A stretch of DNA of 64,000 nucleotides. It comes from Hyphomicrobium sp. 99. GTDB taxonomy: Bacteria > Pseudomonadota > Alphaproteobacteria > Rhizobiales > Hyphomicrobiaceae. Where the stretch lies: contig NZ_KQ031382.1 in NCBI RefSeq assembly GCF_000384335.2, forward strand, positions 620,001 to 684,000, read 5' to 3'. Both the position numbers and the translations under genes were made by a program. Shown in pieces: positions 50,609 to 59,657 of the stretch. Numbering within the stretch: position 1 is the first letter of the stretch; every line of letters starts with the position of its first letter. Under the pieces are notes generated by a model. The model had not been told where the DNA came from, ran no database searches, and saw nothing but the letters and a program-made list of their open reading frames with translations.

Positions 50609-52963
50609 ATGCTTGCTGATTATCGACATGCTCTGCTCTTTCTCGGCAGCCTTGCGCTTGCGGGCTGTTCGTTGCCGTACGGACAGCTGGCTTTGCCAGA
50701 CCCCATTACTGGTCCGTCAAAGGATGCCAAGTCCCTGTTGGCGTCGAAATCAACGGGAACACCGCTTTCGAGCCCCTCGCCGCAATCGGTTGAAGATGCG
50801 CGAGTCTACACAGGCTCAGGTGAATACGCGAAAGAACCCGGGAAACGCGTTGGTGATGCGACCCCGCCGGGCGCATCGCCGATAACCACGGGCGCGACGG
50901 TAGCAGACGGAGCCAACGGCGTTGCTCCTCTCGCGCCGACGAGCGAAGTCAACTCGGCAGGCATCACGATAAATCTGGTCAATGCTTCGGTGCCGGAAGT
51001 CGCCAAGACCATCCTGGGCGATATCCTGGGAGTGAATTACGTCGTCAGCGACAAGATAAAATCTTACATCACGCTACGAACGGTGCATCCCGTCGACAAG
51101 GCGGGCCTGCTCGAGATTTTTGAATCCGTTCTTCGCGCTGAAGATATCGCAGTCGTCGCTGAGGGTGGTGTCTACAAAGTTCTACCTGCCGCCGATGCGG
51201 CCGCCTCCGGTGCACCCCTGCAAGGGCGTCTTTCAAAGAAGGCCAACCAGATAGGCCTCGCCAATGAGATTGTTCCGCTGACTTACGTCGCCGCACCAGA
51301 AATGGAGCGCATACTGAAGTCGGCCGCACCCGACGCCAGCGTCCTACGCGTCGACACGAACAGAAACCTCCTTCTCATTTCCGGTACGCAATCCGCCCTG
51401 AATTCGATGAAGGAGCTGGTCGGAGTTTTCGACGTGGACTGGATGCGAGGCATGTCGTTCGCGATTATGCCAGTCGAAACCGGCGATCCCGCAGCCATTG
51501 CTGAAGAGTTGGACGTGATTTTCGCGAACGACAAGGACAGCCCGACCAAAGGGATTGTGCGCTTTATACCCAATCAGCGGCTCAAGTCCGTCTTGGTGAT
51601 CAGCTCACGCCCCGAATATTTGAAGAAGGCGGAAACGTGGCTCGCCCGCATCGACCAAGCGAGCCAGGCGACGGAAAAGCAGGTCTTCGTTTATCACGTG
51701 CAGAACAGGCCGGCCGCCGATCTGGCGCAGCTTCTGCAGAAAGTCTATCGGTCCGGCAGCCAGAACCAGCAATCGTCCCAGGGAGGTCCGTCGCAGGGGT
51801 TGAATGGGCCCGGCGCCGCGCAATCGCCTGCCGATGCCGGCGGTGGCTTGGACGTCTCTCCCGTAGCGCCTCCGGTCGTCACGCCTCCCGGTCAGACGGC
51901 AGGATTATCTCCAGCGCCATCGCCGAAGGGCTCGGATACCGCGAGCGATGTGGGCGGAGGTTCGCAGGCAAACGCGCTGGATGCGAGCGGCGGGCAGAGG
52001 TCGGCGTTCGGTTCCGGAGGACCACCGGATGATCGTTCCGCGGGAATTACCGTCACCGCCGACGAGCCGAACAATTCCCTCGTGATTACCGCGACGAAAT
52101 CCGAGTACAAACGCGTACGCAATATATTGCGATCGATAGACGTCGCTGGCAATCAGGTGATGATCGAAGCGACGATTGCCGAGGTCACGCTGACAGATGA
52201 CTTGAAGTTCGGCGTGCGATGGTTCTTCCAAAAGGGCGGCAACAACTTCGGCTTCAACGACGTGGCGAGCACAGCTGTGTCGAATGCCTTTCCCGGTTTC
52301 AATTACTTCCTGAATGTCGCGAATATAAAGGTCGCAATCAACGCGCTCAGCGAGATAACCGATGTCAACGTCGTCTCATCGCCGACCTTGATGGTGGTGG
52401 AAAATAAGCGAGCGGTTTTGCAGGTTGGCGATGAAGTCCCGATTGTCACACAGCAGGCACAGGCCGTGTCGGCCGGCGATGCACCGATCATCAATAGCGT
52501 GTCGTTCCGTAATACCGGCGTGATTTTGGGCATCACCCCGAGGGTCAGTGATGACGGCAAGGTCGTGATGGAAATCGAGCAGGAAGTCAGCGACGTCGTA
52601 AAAACGACGACGTCGACGATCGACTCTCCCACCATTCAGCAGCGCCGGATCAAGACGACGGTGAATGTCCAGGATGGACAGAGCATAGTGCTGGCTGGAC
52701 TCATTCAAGACCGCGCCACACGCCAGCGTGATCAAGTCCCCATCCTTGGCAATATTCCGTATGTCGGAAACATTTTCAAAACCAAGGACGACTCGATAAA
52801 GCGAACGGAACTTCTCATCGCGATAACCCCGCAGGTAATCCGCGATCAACTTCAGATTGATCAAGTTACTGCCGAATATCGCGATAATCTCAATCTCTCG
52901 ACCCGCCCGCAGCGGCGCACGCAACCCGATGTCCGGGAGCAACTTGACCGGATTGTTCGCTAG
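50609..52963 (+). CDS. gspD: T2SS outer-membrane secretin GspD
   Basis: A 784-residue secretin. The lipobox LALAGC near residue 20 makes it a lipoprotein, which may let it reach the outer membrane without a pilotin. N0 domain from ITINLVNASVPEVAKTILGD, N1 and N2 (NEIVPLTYVAAPEMERIL; FAIMPVETGDPAAIAEEL), N3 interrupted by a roughly 120-residue Gly/Ser/Pro/Gln-rich insert, then the secretin core with VILGITPRVSDDGKVVMEIEQEVSDV and VPILGNIPYVGNIFK. The start at 50609 is used because it opens the lipoprotein signal. It begins the gspD-gspK operon. Confidence 0.94.
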   Translation: MLADYRHALLFLGSLALAGCSLPYGQLALPDPITGPSKDAKSLLASKSTGTPLSSPSPQSVEDARVYTGSGEYAKEPGKRVGDATPPGASPITTGATVADGANGVAPLAPTSEVNSAGITINLVNASVPEVAKTILGDILGVNYVVSDKIKSYITLRTVHPVDKAGLLEIFESVLRAEDIAVVAEGGVYKVLPAADAAASGAPLQGRLSKKANQIGLANEIVPLTYVAAPEMERILKSAAPDASVLRVDTNRNLLLISGTQSALNSMKELVGVFDVDWMRGMSFAIMPVETGDPAAIAEELDVIFANDKDSPTKGIVRFIPNQRLKSVLVISSRPEYLKKAETWLARIDQASQATEKQVFVYHVQNRPAADLAQLLQKVYRSGSQNQQSSQGGPSQGLNGPGAAQSPADAGGGLDVSPVAPPVVTPPGQTAGLSPAPSPKGSDTASDVGGGSQANALDASGGQRSAFGSGGPPDDRSAGITVTADEPNNSLVITATKSEYKRVRNILRSIDVAGNQVMIEATIAEVTLTDDLKFGVRWFFQKGGNNFGFNDVASTAVSNAFPGFNYFLNVANIKVAINALSEITDVNVVSSPTLMVVENKRAVLQVGDEVPIVTQQAQAVSAGDAPIINSVSFRNTGVILGITPRVSDDGKVVMEIEQEVSDVVKTTTSTIDSPTIQQRRIKTTVNVQDGQSIVLAGLIQDRATRQRDQVPILGNIPYVGNIFKTKDDSIKRTELLIAITPQVIRDQLQIDQVTAEYRDNLNLSTRPQRRTQPDVREQLDRIVR

Positions 52964-53014
52964 GGCGCGGCACGCCGTGTGCCAAACGCCGTTAGGCTCA
53001 TAGGTTTCGCTCGC

Positions 53015-53932
53015 ATGCGCCGGCAATCGCACGACGAAGGCGGCTTTATCCTAGTCGTTGTCTTGTCGATGTGCCTGCTGCTCGCACTCATCGCAGCCGT
53101 CTTCTCCCGTGCCGTGCAGAGCTATCTTCACGAGGCGTCAGGGATCACGCATTCGGCGCAGGTAGAGGCGGCTGCCGATGCCGGCGTCAACATCGTTGCC
53201 CTCGAGCTTGCAACCGAGAGAGATACCGGTCGCAGACCCCGCTTTCCGATCGACGGAAGCGAATGGGCCTGTCGCATCGAAGATGGCACCGAACTCGTCG
53301 TCGCAGTTCAGGAAGCCGGCGGGAAAATCAATCTGAACTTGGCAGACGACCGGTTGCTTTCTGCCCTCTTCATCGGTCTGACGGCCACGCCGGCGGCCGC
53401 AAGCCAGTACGCCGACCGCATCATCGATTTCAGAGATCGCGACGATGACAGGCGGTTGAACGGAGCCGAGCATGATGAATATGTCGCCGCGGGCGCAACT
53501 TGGGGACCGAAGAATACTGCCTTCGACAGCCGCGAGGAATTGCAACAAGTTCTAGGTCTCGACCCTGCAATGATCGACGCGATTTGGCCGTACATAACTC
53601 TCTACTCGGGAACTGCCGGACTGGACCCCGCCACCACATCGAGCCAGTTGGCAGATATCGTCACGCGCGGGTTTTCACAACTGCCCCACGCCGACGCATC
53701 GTCTCTCGAGCAGGGCCGCGTGCCCGCCGAATTCGTCGTAGCGTCGGGGCGACATTTCTTTGAAGTGACCGTCGCAGCCCGGTTGGAAGGGGGAGCCATT
53801 TTCGCCCGCGAAGCCGGATTTGAGATTCCCGCCGGAAAGGGAACCATGCCTATCTTCAAGATGTGGAACCGTGCTCGCGGAACGACCCAACAGCGCCAAT
53901 GGCCGCCCTCATCAGCGCTGCCGCGATGCTGA
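53015..53932 (+). CDS. gspK: T2SS minor pseudopilin GspK (set 1)
   Basis: A 305-residue prepilin with cleavage at EGG/FILVVVLSMCLLLALIAAV; as usual for GspK, Glu5 is absent. The large SAM-like domain contains GGKINLNLADDRLLSALF, DRIIDFRDRDDDRRLNGAE and the Asp-rich Ca-binding region. GspK sits at the pseudopilus tip. It follows gspD by about 50 bp. The start at 53015 is chosen for a short basic leader. Confidence 0.9.
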   Translation: MRRQSHDEGGFILVVVLSMCLLLALIAAVFSRAVQSYLHEASGITHSAQVEAAADAGVNIVALELATERDTGRRPRFPIDGSEWACRIEDGTELVVAVQEAGGKINLNLADDRLLSALFIGLTATPAAASQYADRIIDFRDRDDDRRLNGAEHDEYVAAGATWGPKNTAFDSREELQQVLGLDPAMIDAIWPYITLYSGTAGLDPATTSSQLADIVTRGFSQLPHADASSLEQGRVPAEFVVASGRHFFEVTVAARLEGGAIFAREAGFEIPAGKGTMPIFKMWNRARGTTQQRQWPPSSALPRC

Positions 53933-54069
53933 GCCGGTTGATACATTGCAGGCTGTGGCGCGACAGTACCTGCGACCGGAACCAAATTGGGCTAATCTCC
54001 GAAATGCTATCTGCAATGACGTTTTTTCAATTGCGGACTGAAATGGACGAACGCAGGCGCAGGGATCGA

Positions 54070-54381
54070 ATGCGAATAATCCAACTCTCGGCCGTGACAA
54101 TACTGGCATTTATGGCAGCCAGTCTGACGATTGATAACGCGCCGGTGCAAGCAGGACGAATCCATCAAGTCCCGGATTACCCCAATCCTGCGGGCCCGGA
54201 ACGCCGCGGCTGTTACTGGGTTCGGCAACACGAGTATTGCGGCCGCTACTGTTACACCGAGGTCAATGGACTGCGCTATTGCACGGAGCGCGAGCGTTCG
54301 GCATATCCGCAGGGGTTGTTCTGGGAGGCGCCACCGGGCGGAGCCAGATACCAGATGAAGCTAGGCGCTCCCCGACGCTAA
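54070..54381 (+). CDS. Small exported Cys-rich protein
   Basis: A 103-residue protein with a signal peptide (MRIIQLSAVTILAFMAASLTI) and a Cys/Tyr/Arg-rich mature part: RRGCYWVRQHEYCGRYCYTEVNGLRYCTERER, with five cysteines. Similar short secreted proteins are widespread in the order without known function. The ATG at 54070 is preferred over upstream starts that only add charged residues. Confidence 0.6.
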   Translation: MRIIQLSAVTILAFMAASLTIDNAPVQAGRIHQVPDYPNPAGPERRGCYWVRQHEYCGRYCYTEVNGLRYCTERERSAYPQGLFWEAPPGGARYQMKLGAPRR

Positions 54382-54399
54382 CCCTTCGAGAATCGCCGC

Positions 54400-55029
54400 T
54401 CAACCGCAGTTGACGCGATTAGGGCACCGGATGCCATTCGTATCGGCCGCAGCGATGGAAACGATCATCGGCTGCCATCTCCGCACGTCATTCCTAGGAA
54501 AGCGCACGTCGACTGATATCATGGTCGGCATCCCGGAAATCCAATCCGATTGCCACGAATCTTCTCCTTCATCGTGCTTCGTGAAATACGAGAAGCTTAC
54601 GCCCGCGATGTTTTCGATGAGCCTGGATCGCAGATGCGGGGTAGCCGCAGGCGTGTTTGTTTCCTGACGGACGAGCTCTTGTTCGGCGACCAGATCAAAT
54701 CCCCCGTGCCCATTGGGTGAGGGGCCTATGCTCACTCGATAAAGGCCTTGGTAGGCGCCAAGCGGCGCATACGAAGTCGTGAAGGCGATATGATCGGAAT
54801 CTCCAGCCACGCCGAGAGCATGGATCAACGCGTTATGGAGATAGTTTTGAGCATTCATGATCGGGACTGCGGAATTTGTCCGGTCCGCGAAGTTCAGCGC
54901 GCGTCGGGCTCCGTTGATCATCTGGATCAGCGTCGCCGAAATGAGCGCCAGGAGTGCAAGTGAAACCAGCATCTCGATCAAGGTGAAGCCGGCGTCACCA
55001 GAGCTTCGAGCGGCGAACTCTTTCCTCAC
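54400..55029 (-). CDS. Second GspJ-like minor pseudopilin (set 2)
   Basis: A 209-residue prepilin with cleavage at DAG/FTLIEMLVSLALLALIS and a globular domain (LYRVSIGPSPNGHGGFDLVAEQELVRQE, VSFSYFTKHDEGEDSWQSDW) of GspJ type. Its start overlaps the stop of the GspI-like gene upstream by 4 bp, as does that gene with the GspH-like one, so all three are one unit. The sequence is clearly different from the set 1 GspJ, so this is an old paralogue and not a recent duplicate. Confidence 0.82.
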   Translation of the reverse strand: MRKEFAARSSGDAGFTLIEMLVSLALLALISATLIQMINGARRALNFADRTNSAVPIMNAQNYLHNALIHALGVAGDSDHIAFTTSYAPLGAYQGLYRVSIGPSPNGHGGFDLVAEQELVRQETNTPAATPHLRSRLIENIAGVSFSYFTKHDEGEDSWQSDWISGMPTMISVDVRFPRNDVRRWQPMIVSIAAADTNGIRCPNRVNCG

Positions 55030-55427
55030 GGCAACCTGCCGGGCATCTTGGCAGTTTGCAGAACGAATACGTCCTTCCCGCGACGATCGACAACTTCGAG
55101 CGACACCCAGTAGGCGCGCGAATCCGGCGGCGCAGCGTCATCGGAGACTTGCTTGTCGAGCGGTGTAACAGTCATTCGCCATCGAACATTATTCGAGTAG
55201 GTTCCCGCGAAGCTCCCGCTCTGCAGCGGTTCATCTATGCCGAGCCTGGACAGCTGAGATTGCGCAGCAATGATTGAAGCGGCATAGCTTTTGGTGCGCG
55301 CCGACGCTCTGTAGGCATTTCCGATGGCCTGACAAAGCGCAGAGAGAGCAAGCGCCACGACGACAAGCGCGACGAGGGCTTCGAGAAGTCCAAAACCAGC
55401 GTCCTTATCGGTCACGTTTTTCATCAT
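55026..55427 (-). CDS. Second GspI-like minor pseudopilin (set 2)
   Basis: A 133-residue prepilin with cleavage at DAG/FGLLEALVALVVVALALS (Glu5 kept) and the soluble part VRWRMTVTPLDKQV...AYWVSLEVVDRRGKDVFVLQTAKM, typical of GspI. Either of two adjacent Met codons could start it. It is sandwiched with 4-bp overlaps in the H'-I'-J' operon. Confidence 0.82.
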   Translation of the reverse strand: MMKNVTDKDAGFGLLEALVALVVVALALSALCQAIGNAYRASARTKSYAASIIAAQSQLSRLGIDEPLQSGSFAGTYSNNVRWRMTVTPLDKQVSDDAAPPDSRAYWVSLEVVDRRGKDVFVLQTAKMPGRLP

Positions 55428-55888
55428 CGCCCGCCGTCGCGCGTGACGGCGCCTGACAGCCAATCGACGCGCACAACGACAGCGCGCGAGTGATCGGACA
55501 ACTTGAAGACACCGCCCGTGGAGCTGCCATCGGAAAAGAATACGAGTCGCGGCGTTGGGCTTGAGCGACCAATACCTTCGATCGGAGAAAACGTCATTCG
55601 GATGGAATCGGGCAGGCGAACTCCGGTTCGCGACGAGGTTGACCGAAGGATCCTGCTATTTTGGTCGACGACCATAGTAACAGGCCGATTCTGGCTAATC
55701 GCCAAGACCCGCGCGAAGTTCAATTCGGAAGTCAGTTGCGTAGATAGTATCTGAAGATTGGGCTCTCTCGAGCGGCTGGTCGCCATTGCAACAGAAATCG
55801 TCAGTCCAGCGATCACGAGAACCACGAGCAACTCGAGAAGGGTAAATCCGGCGTCGGCACCAGACACCTGGCTCTTTAGGCGGAGCAT
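55424..55888 (-). CDS. Second GspH-like minor pseudopilin (set 2)
   Basis: A 154-residue prepilin with cleavage at DAG/FTLLELLVVLVIAGLTIS. The globular part shows LTSELNFARVLAISQNRPVTMVVDQ and LVFFSDGSSTGGVFKLSDHSRAVVVRVDWLSG, close to the GspH fold and to the set 1 copy (FEPDGSSAGG). The ATG at 55888 is chosen; upstream codons give no leader. It is divergent from the second GspK gene. Confidence 0.83.
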   Translation of the reverse strand: MLRLKSQVSGADAGFTLLELLVVLVIAGLTISVAMATSRSREPNLQILSTQLTSELNFARVLAISQNRPVTMVVDQNSRILRSTSSRTGVRLPDSIRMTFSPIEGIGRSSPTPRLVFFSDGSSTGGVFKLSDHSRAVVVRVDWLSGAVTRDGGR

Positions 55889-56040
55889 TCGGCTCGTCCC
55901 ATATCCCTCGGCCAAAATCGATCGGATCAAGGCACAATCAAAAATACCATAAAGGCATTCATCGAAAATAGCGGATGCTTTGCCCGAGCGCGTCGAGTTT
56001 GTTATGCTGTGCTTTACGGGAGCCAGGATAATCATCGTAA

Positions 56041-56955
56041 ATGGATATGGCCGCCACACGTGCGCAGCCGTCTACTGACGACCGGGCGGAAAGCGGGTTC
56101 ATTCTTGTGCCCGTGCTCTTCACCTTGGCGCTGCTGGCGTTGGCGAGCATAGTCCTCACGCGGACAGTCGCGACCGACATGAAGGCGAATGCCAATCTCC
56201 TCGGCGCGGCCGAGGTCGAAGAGCTGAGCGACGGCATCACCCGTCTCACCATTAGATACCTGCTCAGCAAGAGCGTGGATATCGATCGCCTCGGTGTCTT
56301 TCGCCTGAATGGTACCCCAGTCAGTTGCGCTGTCGGCAATGCAGTTGCCACCATTTCCGTCAACGCAGTCGCGGGTCTCATTGACATCAATCTAGGACCG
56401 TACGAGGTCCTCGAGACGCTTTTCTCCCATCTCGGAGCCGATAACCCGAAAGGCTTGGCTGCTGCCGTCATCGATTTTCGCGACGGCGACAACGAAACCA
56501 CACCCGGCGGCGCAGAAGCAGCGGAGTATGAGGCAGCCGGTGTTGCTCACGGACCAAAGAACGCGCCTTTCGTCACGGTCGGAGAACTTGATCAGGTCCT
56601 TGGCATGACCCCGCAGGTTTTGGCGCTTGCGCGCCCCCTAGTCACCGTACACTCCAAGCATCCGTTACCGGATGCGGCGCTGGCTAGTCCGGAAGTTGCG
56701 GCTTTGTCTCTTCCCACTCAGCTTTTTAATCGGTCCGATACGCGGCCCATCAGGATCCGCGTGTCCGTTCGGTCGAGCCGTAACGCGGCTGTCAGCTTTA
56801 CGAGAGAGGCCGCGATCTTTCTGGAGGCGCGAGTCCCGGGCGGCTTTCTCTTGAAGGATTGGCAGAAAAGCGAACAGCCTGTCGATGGCAGTCTCAACTT
56901 CGGAAGTGCTGAATTGGATTCGTGCGTCGACTCCGTTCTCGCAACGGTCAACTGA
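56041..56955 (+). CDS. Second GspK-like minor pseudopilin (set 2)
   Basis: A 304-residue prepilin with cleavage at ESG/FILVPVLFTLALLALASIV, lacking Glu5 like other GspK. Family blocks are AVAGLIDINLGPYEVLETLFSHLG, AAVIDFRDGDNETTPGGAE and APFVTVGELDQVLGM. It is read divergently from the H'-I'-J' genes and completes a second tip set. Its C-terminal 100 residues differ from set 1, as expected if it contacts another substrate. Confidence 0.85.
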   Translation: MDMAATRAQPSTDDRAESGFILVPVLFTLALLALASIVLTRTVATDMKANANLLGAAEVEELSDGITRLTIRYLLSKSVDIDRLGVFRLNGTPVSCAVGNAVATISVNAVAGLIDINLGPYEVLETLFSHLGADNPKGLAAAVIDFRDGDNETTPGGAEAAEYEAAGVAHGPKNAPFVTVGELDQVLGMTPQVLALARPLVTVHSKHPLPDAALASPEVAALSLPTQLFNRSDTRPIRIRVSVRSSRNAAVSFTREAAIFLEARVPGGFLLKDWQKSEQPVDGSLNFGSAELDSCVDSVLATVN

Positions 56956-56968
56956 CTCGGCGCGTTCT

Positions 56969-57580
56969 CTATTTCACAACCGGCGTTGTTGAACTCGCGA
57001 CGGAGCGAATAATCTGCTTCCGTCGTGTCAGGTGCGAACGGCGTGGAGCTGTAGGCTTCGCGATATTTTGCGTAGGCGCTATCGCGACTGTTGGTGCAAC
57101 TTTAATCTCGACGGGCGCCGGTTGGGGAGCCACAGGCTGCGCAGCCGGTGCAGTTTGCGCGTCAGACGCTGGGGCGGATGCGGGGAACGCACCGTAAAGC
57201 ACGACGCGGGCGATGGTGCGAGGCTGATCCGGACTGCGCTCGACGAAATTGTTTTCCTTCTCGAGAACACGCTCCAGAACGTGCGCAAGCGGCCCTTCGA
57301 AGCGGCCACTTATTCTCGCATCATCTCGGGCTTCGTCGGCGCGTTCGACTTTGAAGCCGCGTCCTTCCGAAAGCTTGAGCAATACGTCTTGGACGGTTGC
57401 GTCCTGGGCTTCGATGACCACGTGTGCGTCGCCATCGGTCGTCATTGAAACGCTCGCAGCCGAGGCGCCCCCAACACTTAAGAATGCGAATCCTGCAGCC
57501 GCTAAGCAGCCGGTTCGAACGAGAGGGGATGCGGATGTGATGAGCACCGGAACCTCATTAACTTCGCCGGATTCGCGCAA
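56969..57580 (-). CDS. Exported stand-alone secretin N0/STN-like protein
   Basis: A 203-residue protein with a signal peptide or anchor (about 20-42) and one STN-like domain: HVVIEAQDATVQDVLLKLSEGRGFKVER...ISGRFEGPLAHVLERVLEKENNFVER, similar to the N0 domain of secretins and TonB receptors. It has a Pro/Ala linker (about 130-175) and a basic C-terminus (RRSHLTRRKQ). It is not part of a secretin. It may bind GspC/GspK or the secretin as a gate or plug; this is inference. It is placed between the second GspK gene and the large secreted protein. Confidence 0.6.
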   Translation of the reverse strand: MRESGEVNEVPVLITSASPLVRTGCLAAAGFAFLSVGGASAASVSMTTDGDAHVVIEAQDATVQDVLLKLSEGRGFKVERADEARDDARISGRFEGPLAHVLERVLEKENNFVERSPDQPRTIARVVLYGAFPASAPASDAQTAPAAQPVAPQPAPVEIKVAPTVAIAPTQNIAKPTAPRRSHLTRRKQIIRSVASSTTPVVK

Positions 57581-57668
57581 AACTTAGCGCGTGCTTGTGA
57601 ATCGAGTGATGCGGACGCCCGAATGCTCGTTGGCAATTGGGCGTCCGCGGCTATTCAGTGTCCGGCGA

Positions 57669-59657
57669 TTACCACGGTTGCGGAACGAGTGGGTTCGGTG
57701 CCGCCGCATCTCCGGAAAGGAAATTGAGATCCCAGAAATTGTTCGAAACGATCGGATCGCCTCGGCCGGTATTCTCCGGGAAGATGAACTCGAACACCGG
57801 GGCTAGGTATTCACCCGTTGCTAGACCGTTGGCGGCGATCGCGCGGCCAACACAAGTTCCGTCGCTCGTGAAGCCGGGCGTCGTCGGGGCCGTAGTGTTC
57901 ATTGGTGTCCACCCGAGGGACGCAATCGTAACGCCCGCGAAACTCACGCCGGTCGTCGGATTGATATCCGCAGGTGTGCAGAGAGATCTCGCAACGACCC
58001 GGATGGTCCGGGTCGGCGACGTCAACAATCCCGGAGTGGCTTTGCTGGCACGAATGCGGGCTCGGCTGATTTGAGCGCCATCCCATTGCGTAACGATACC
58101 ACCCTCGATCCCGAAGCCCGCAGGCTTCGGATAGACGACGCCCGTAGCTCCCGGCACGACACCGCCGCCCTGGAAGCCAGTAGGTCTGGCTTTCGCGCTA
58201 TCTAACCCTGCGTTCGTTCTTCCGGTCATATTCAGCGGTGTGACCCAACGCTGAATCTCGAAACCCGAACCCGAGGCATCCTCATCGACGAGATAGACAT
58301 CGACGATCGAGGTGATGTCGGTGACGTCGGCCTCGACGACCAATCGATTTTGCACTTCCTCGGGTATTCCGGCGATCGACAGGCCGGCAGCGTTGATGTC
58401 GCCCGCCACGCCGAACTCGCCCATGTGCAGATAGACAGGGAGCGTACCCGGCTGAGTGAAGATGCCGACATCCGCGGTGATCGTGTGCACGGAGATGACG
58501 TCACTGCCGTTTGCGCCCGTCACACCCCGCATCAGAGATCCGTTCCAAGTGATGTGGTCGCCGGGCTCGAACGGAGCCTGTTGCATGGCGTCAGGCTCCG
58601 TTGCCGTAGCTATGGCTGACGGCGGCGGGTAATGAGACGTCGGATCCGGCACTGTCCCGAGCGGCGCCTTCATTACGAAGCTTGTGCAATAGACACCGCC
58701 GCCGGGCGCAGGACCGCCATTGGCGCCGTTATTGAAGAAAACGCCCGCTCCGCCGGTTGCCGGCGTCAAACCAAGGCCCGTTATGAAGTCCCGGCATCCA
58801 GCCACGCTCGACGGCCGGTTCTTTTGCGGACACAGAGGGTCATTCTGACCGTTGCTGGTGCGGGGCACGCACATTGGATAGCCGGTAGCCGCGACAATCG
58901 TCGGGTTCGCATCGTCTACCGAAAGCCGGCCATCGCGGCTTGTCGCACGACCGAACCGGCCCTTCGGATCGTTGATTTCGAGTTCGACGGTCGTGCCCGA
59001 ATTCGAAGCGACAACGATATGGCCAGTCGAGAAGTCGATGCTTGAGATGACGCCGGTACCGCTATTCACCGATTGCTGTGATGCGTAGCCAAGCGCCGCG
59101 ATATAGGTACCGTTGACGACGTTGCCGATAAGGTGGAGCTCGAACGACGGGTTCTGGCTGGTGCTCGTGATGGATGCCAAATCGTAGGGTTCAGGCGATA
59201 CTTGCCCTTCGAGGCCAGTGACGAAATCCGCCCACGTGACGGTATTCGCCGGCATCTGAACGACGAGATTGCACGGTATGACGATTTTGGTGCCGTTGAT
59301 CGTCACGTTGCCGCCCGAGCCGCCGCCGGCGCAAGCAGCCGATGCATCATAGCTCTGAACAAATCCGGTAACGTCGAAGCCGTGGATGTTTGCATCCGCG
59401 GCGGCGGTCGGCGGAGTCAATGTTCTGACCGTGGCCGGGGTAAGCCGCGTCAGCGGATTGGGTGCGGGAAGGACACCGACGGGGGGCGGAGGGTTCTTCG
59501 GGTTCGGGGGCTTCGCCGTTCCGCCTTTCGCCGCCGCCATTGTCGTTCCGAAGGCGATGCAGGCCGCGATGCTCACCGCTAATTTGGCGATACGCTTTCC
59601 TTGCCCAGCCGCAGCAATTTTTGAATTCGACACTTTATCCTCGCTACACCTTAGCAC
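57669..59657 (-). CDS. Large exported protein of unknown function, candidate T2SS substrate
   Basis: A 662-residue protein with a signal peptide (cleavage near 43, GTTMAAA/K), a Pro-rich start (PPNPKNPPPPVGVLPAPNP) and a long beta-rich region. Notable blocks: GFDVTGFVQSYDAS, NVTINGTKIVIPCNLVVQMPANTVTWADF, NPSFELHLIGNVVNGTYIAALGYASQQ, DANPTIVAATGYPMCVPRT, PFEPGDHITWNGSL and FEFIFPENTGRGDPIVSNNFWDLNFL. I recall relatives in other bacteria but no assigned function. Its genomic place with T2SS parts makes it a likely exported cargo. A GTG at codon 9 is an alternative start. Confidence 0.65.
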   Translation of the reverse strand: MLRCSEDKVSNSKIAAAGQGKRIAKLAVSIAACIAFGTTMAAAKGGTAKPPNPKNPPPPVGVLPAPNPLTRLTPATVRTLTPPTAAADANIHGFDVTGFVQSYDASAACAGGGSGGNVTINGTKIVIPCNLVVQMPANTVTWADFVTGLEGQVSPEPYDLASITSTSQNPSFELHLIGNVVNGTYIAALGYASQQSVNSGTGVISSIDFSTGHIVVASNSGTTVELEINDPKGRFGRATSRDGRLSVDDANPTIVAATGYPMCVPRTSNGQNDPLCPQKNRPSSVAGCRDFITGLGLTPATGGAGVFFNNGANGGPAPGGGVYCTSFVMKAPLGTVPDPTSHYPPPSAIATATEPDAMQQAPFEPGDHITWNGSLMRGVTGANGSDVISVHTITADVGIFTQPGTLPVYLHMGEFGVAGDINAAGLSIAGIPEEVQNRLVVEADVTDITSIVDVYLVDEDASGSGFEIQRWVTPLNMTGRTNAGLDSAKARPTGFQGGGVVPGATGVVYPKPAGFGIEGGIVTQWDGAQISRARIRASKATPGLLTSPTRTIRVVARSLCTPADINPTTGVSFAGVTIASLGWTPMNTTAPTTPGFTSDGTCVGRAIAANGLATGEYLAPVFEFIFPENTGRGDPIVSNNFWDLNFLSGDAAAPNPLVPQPW

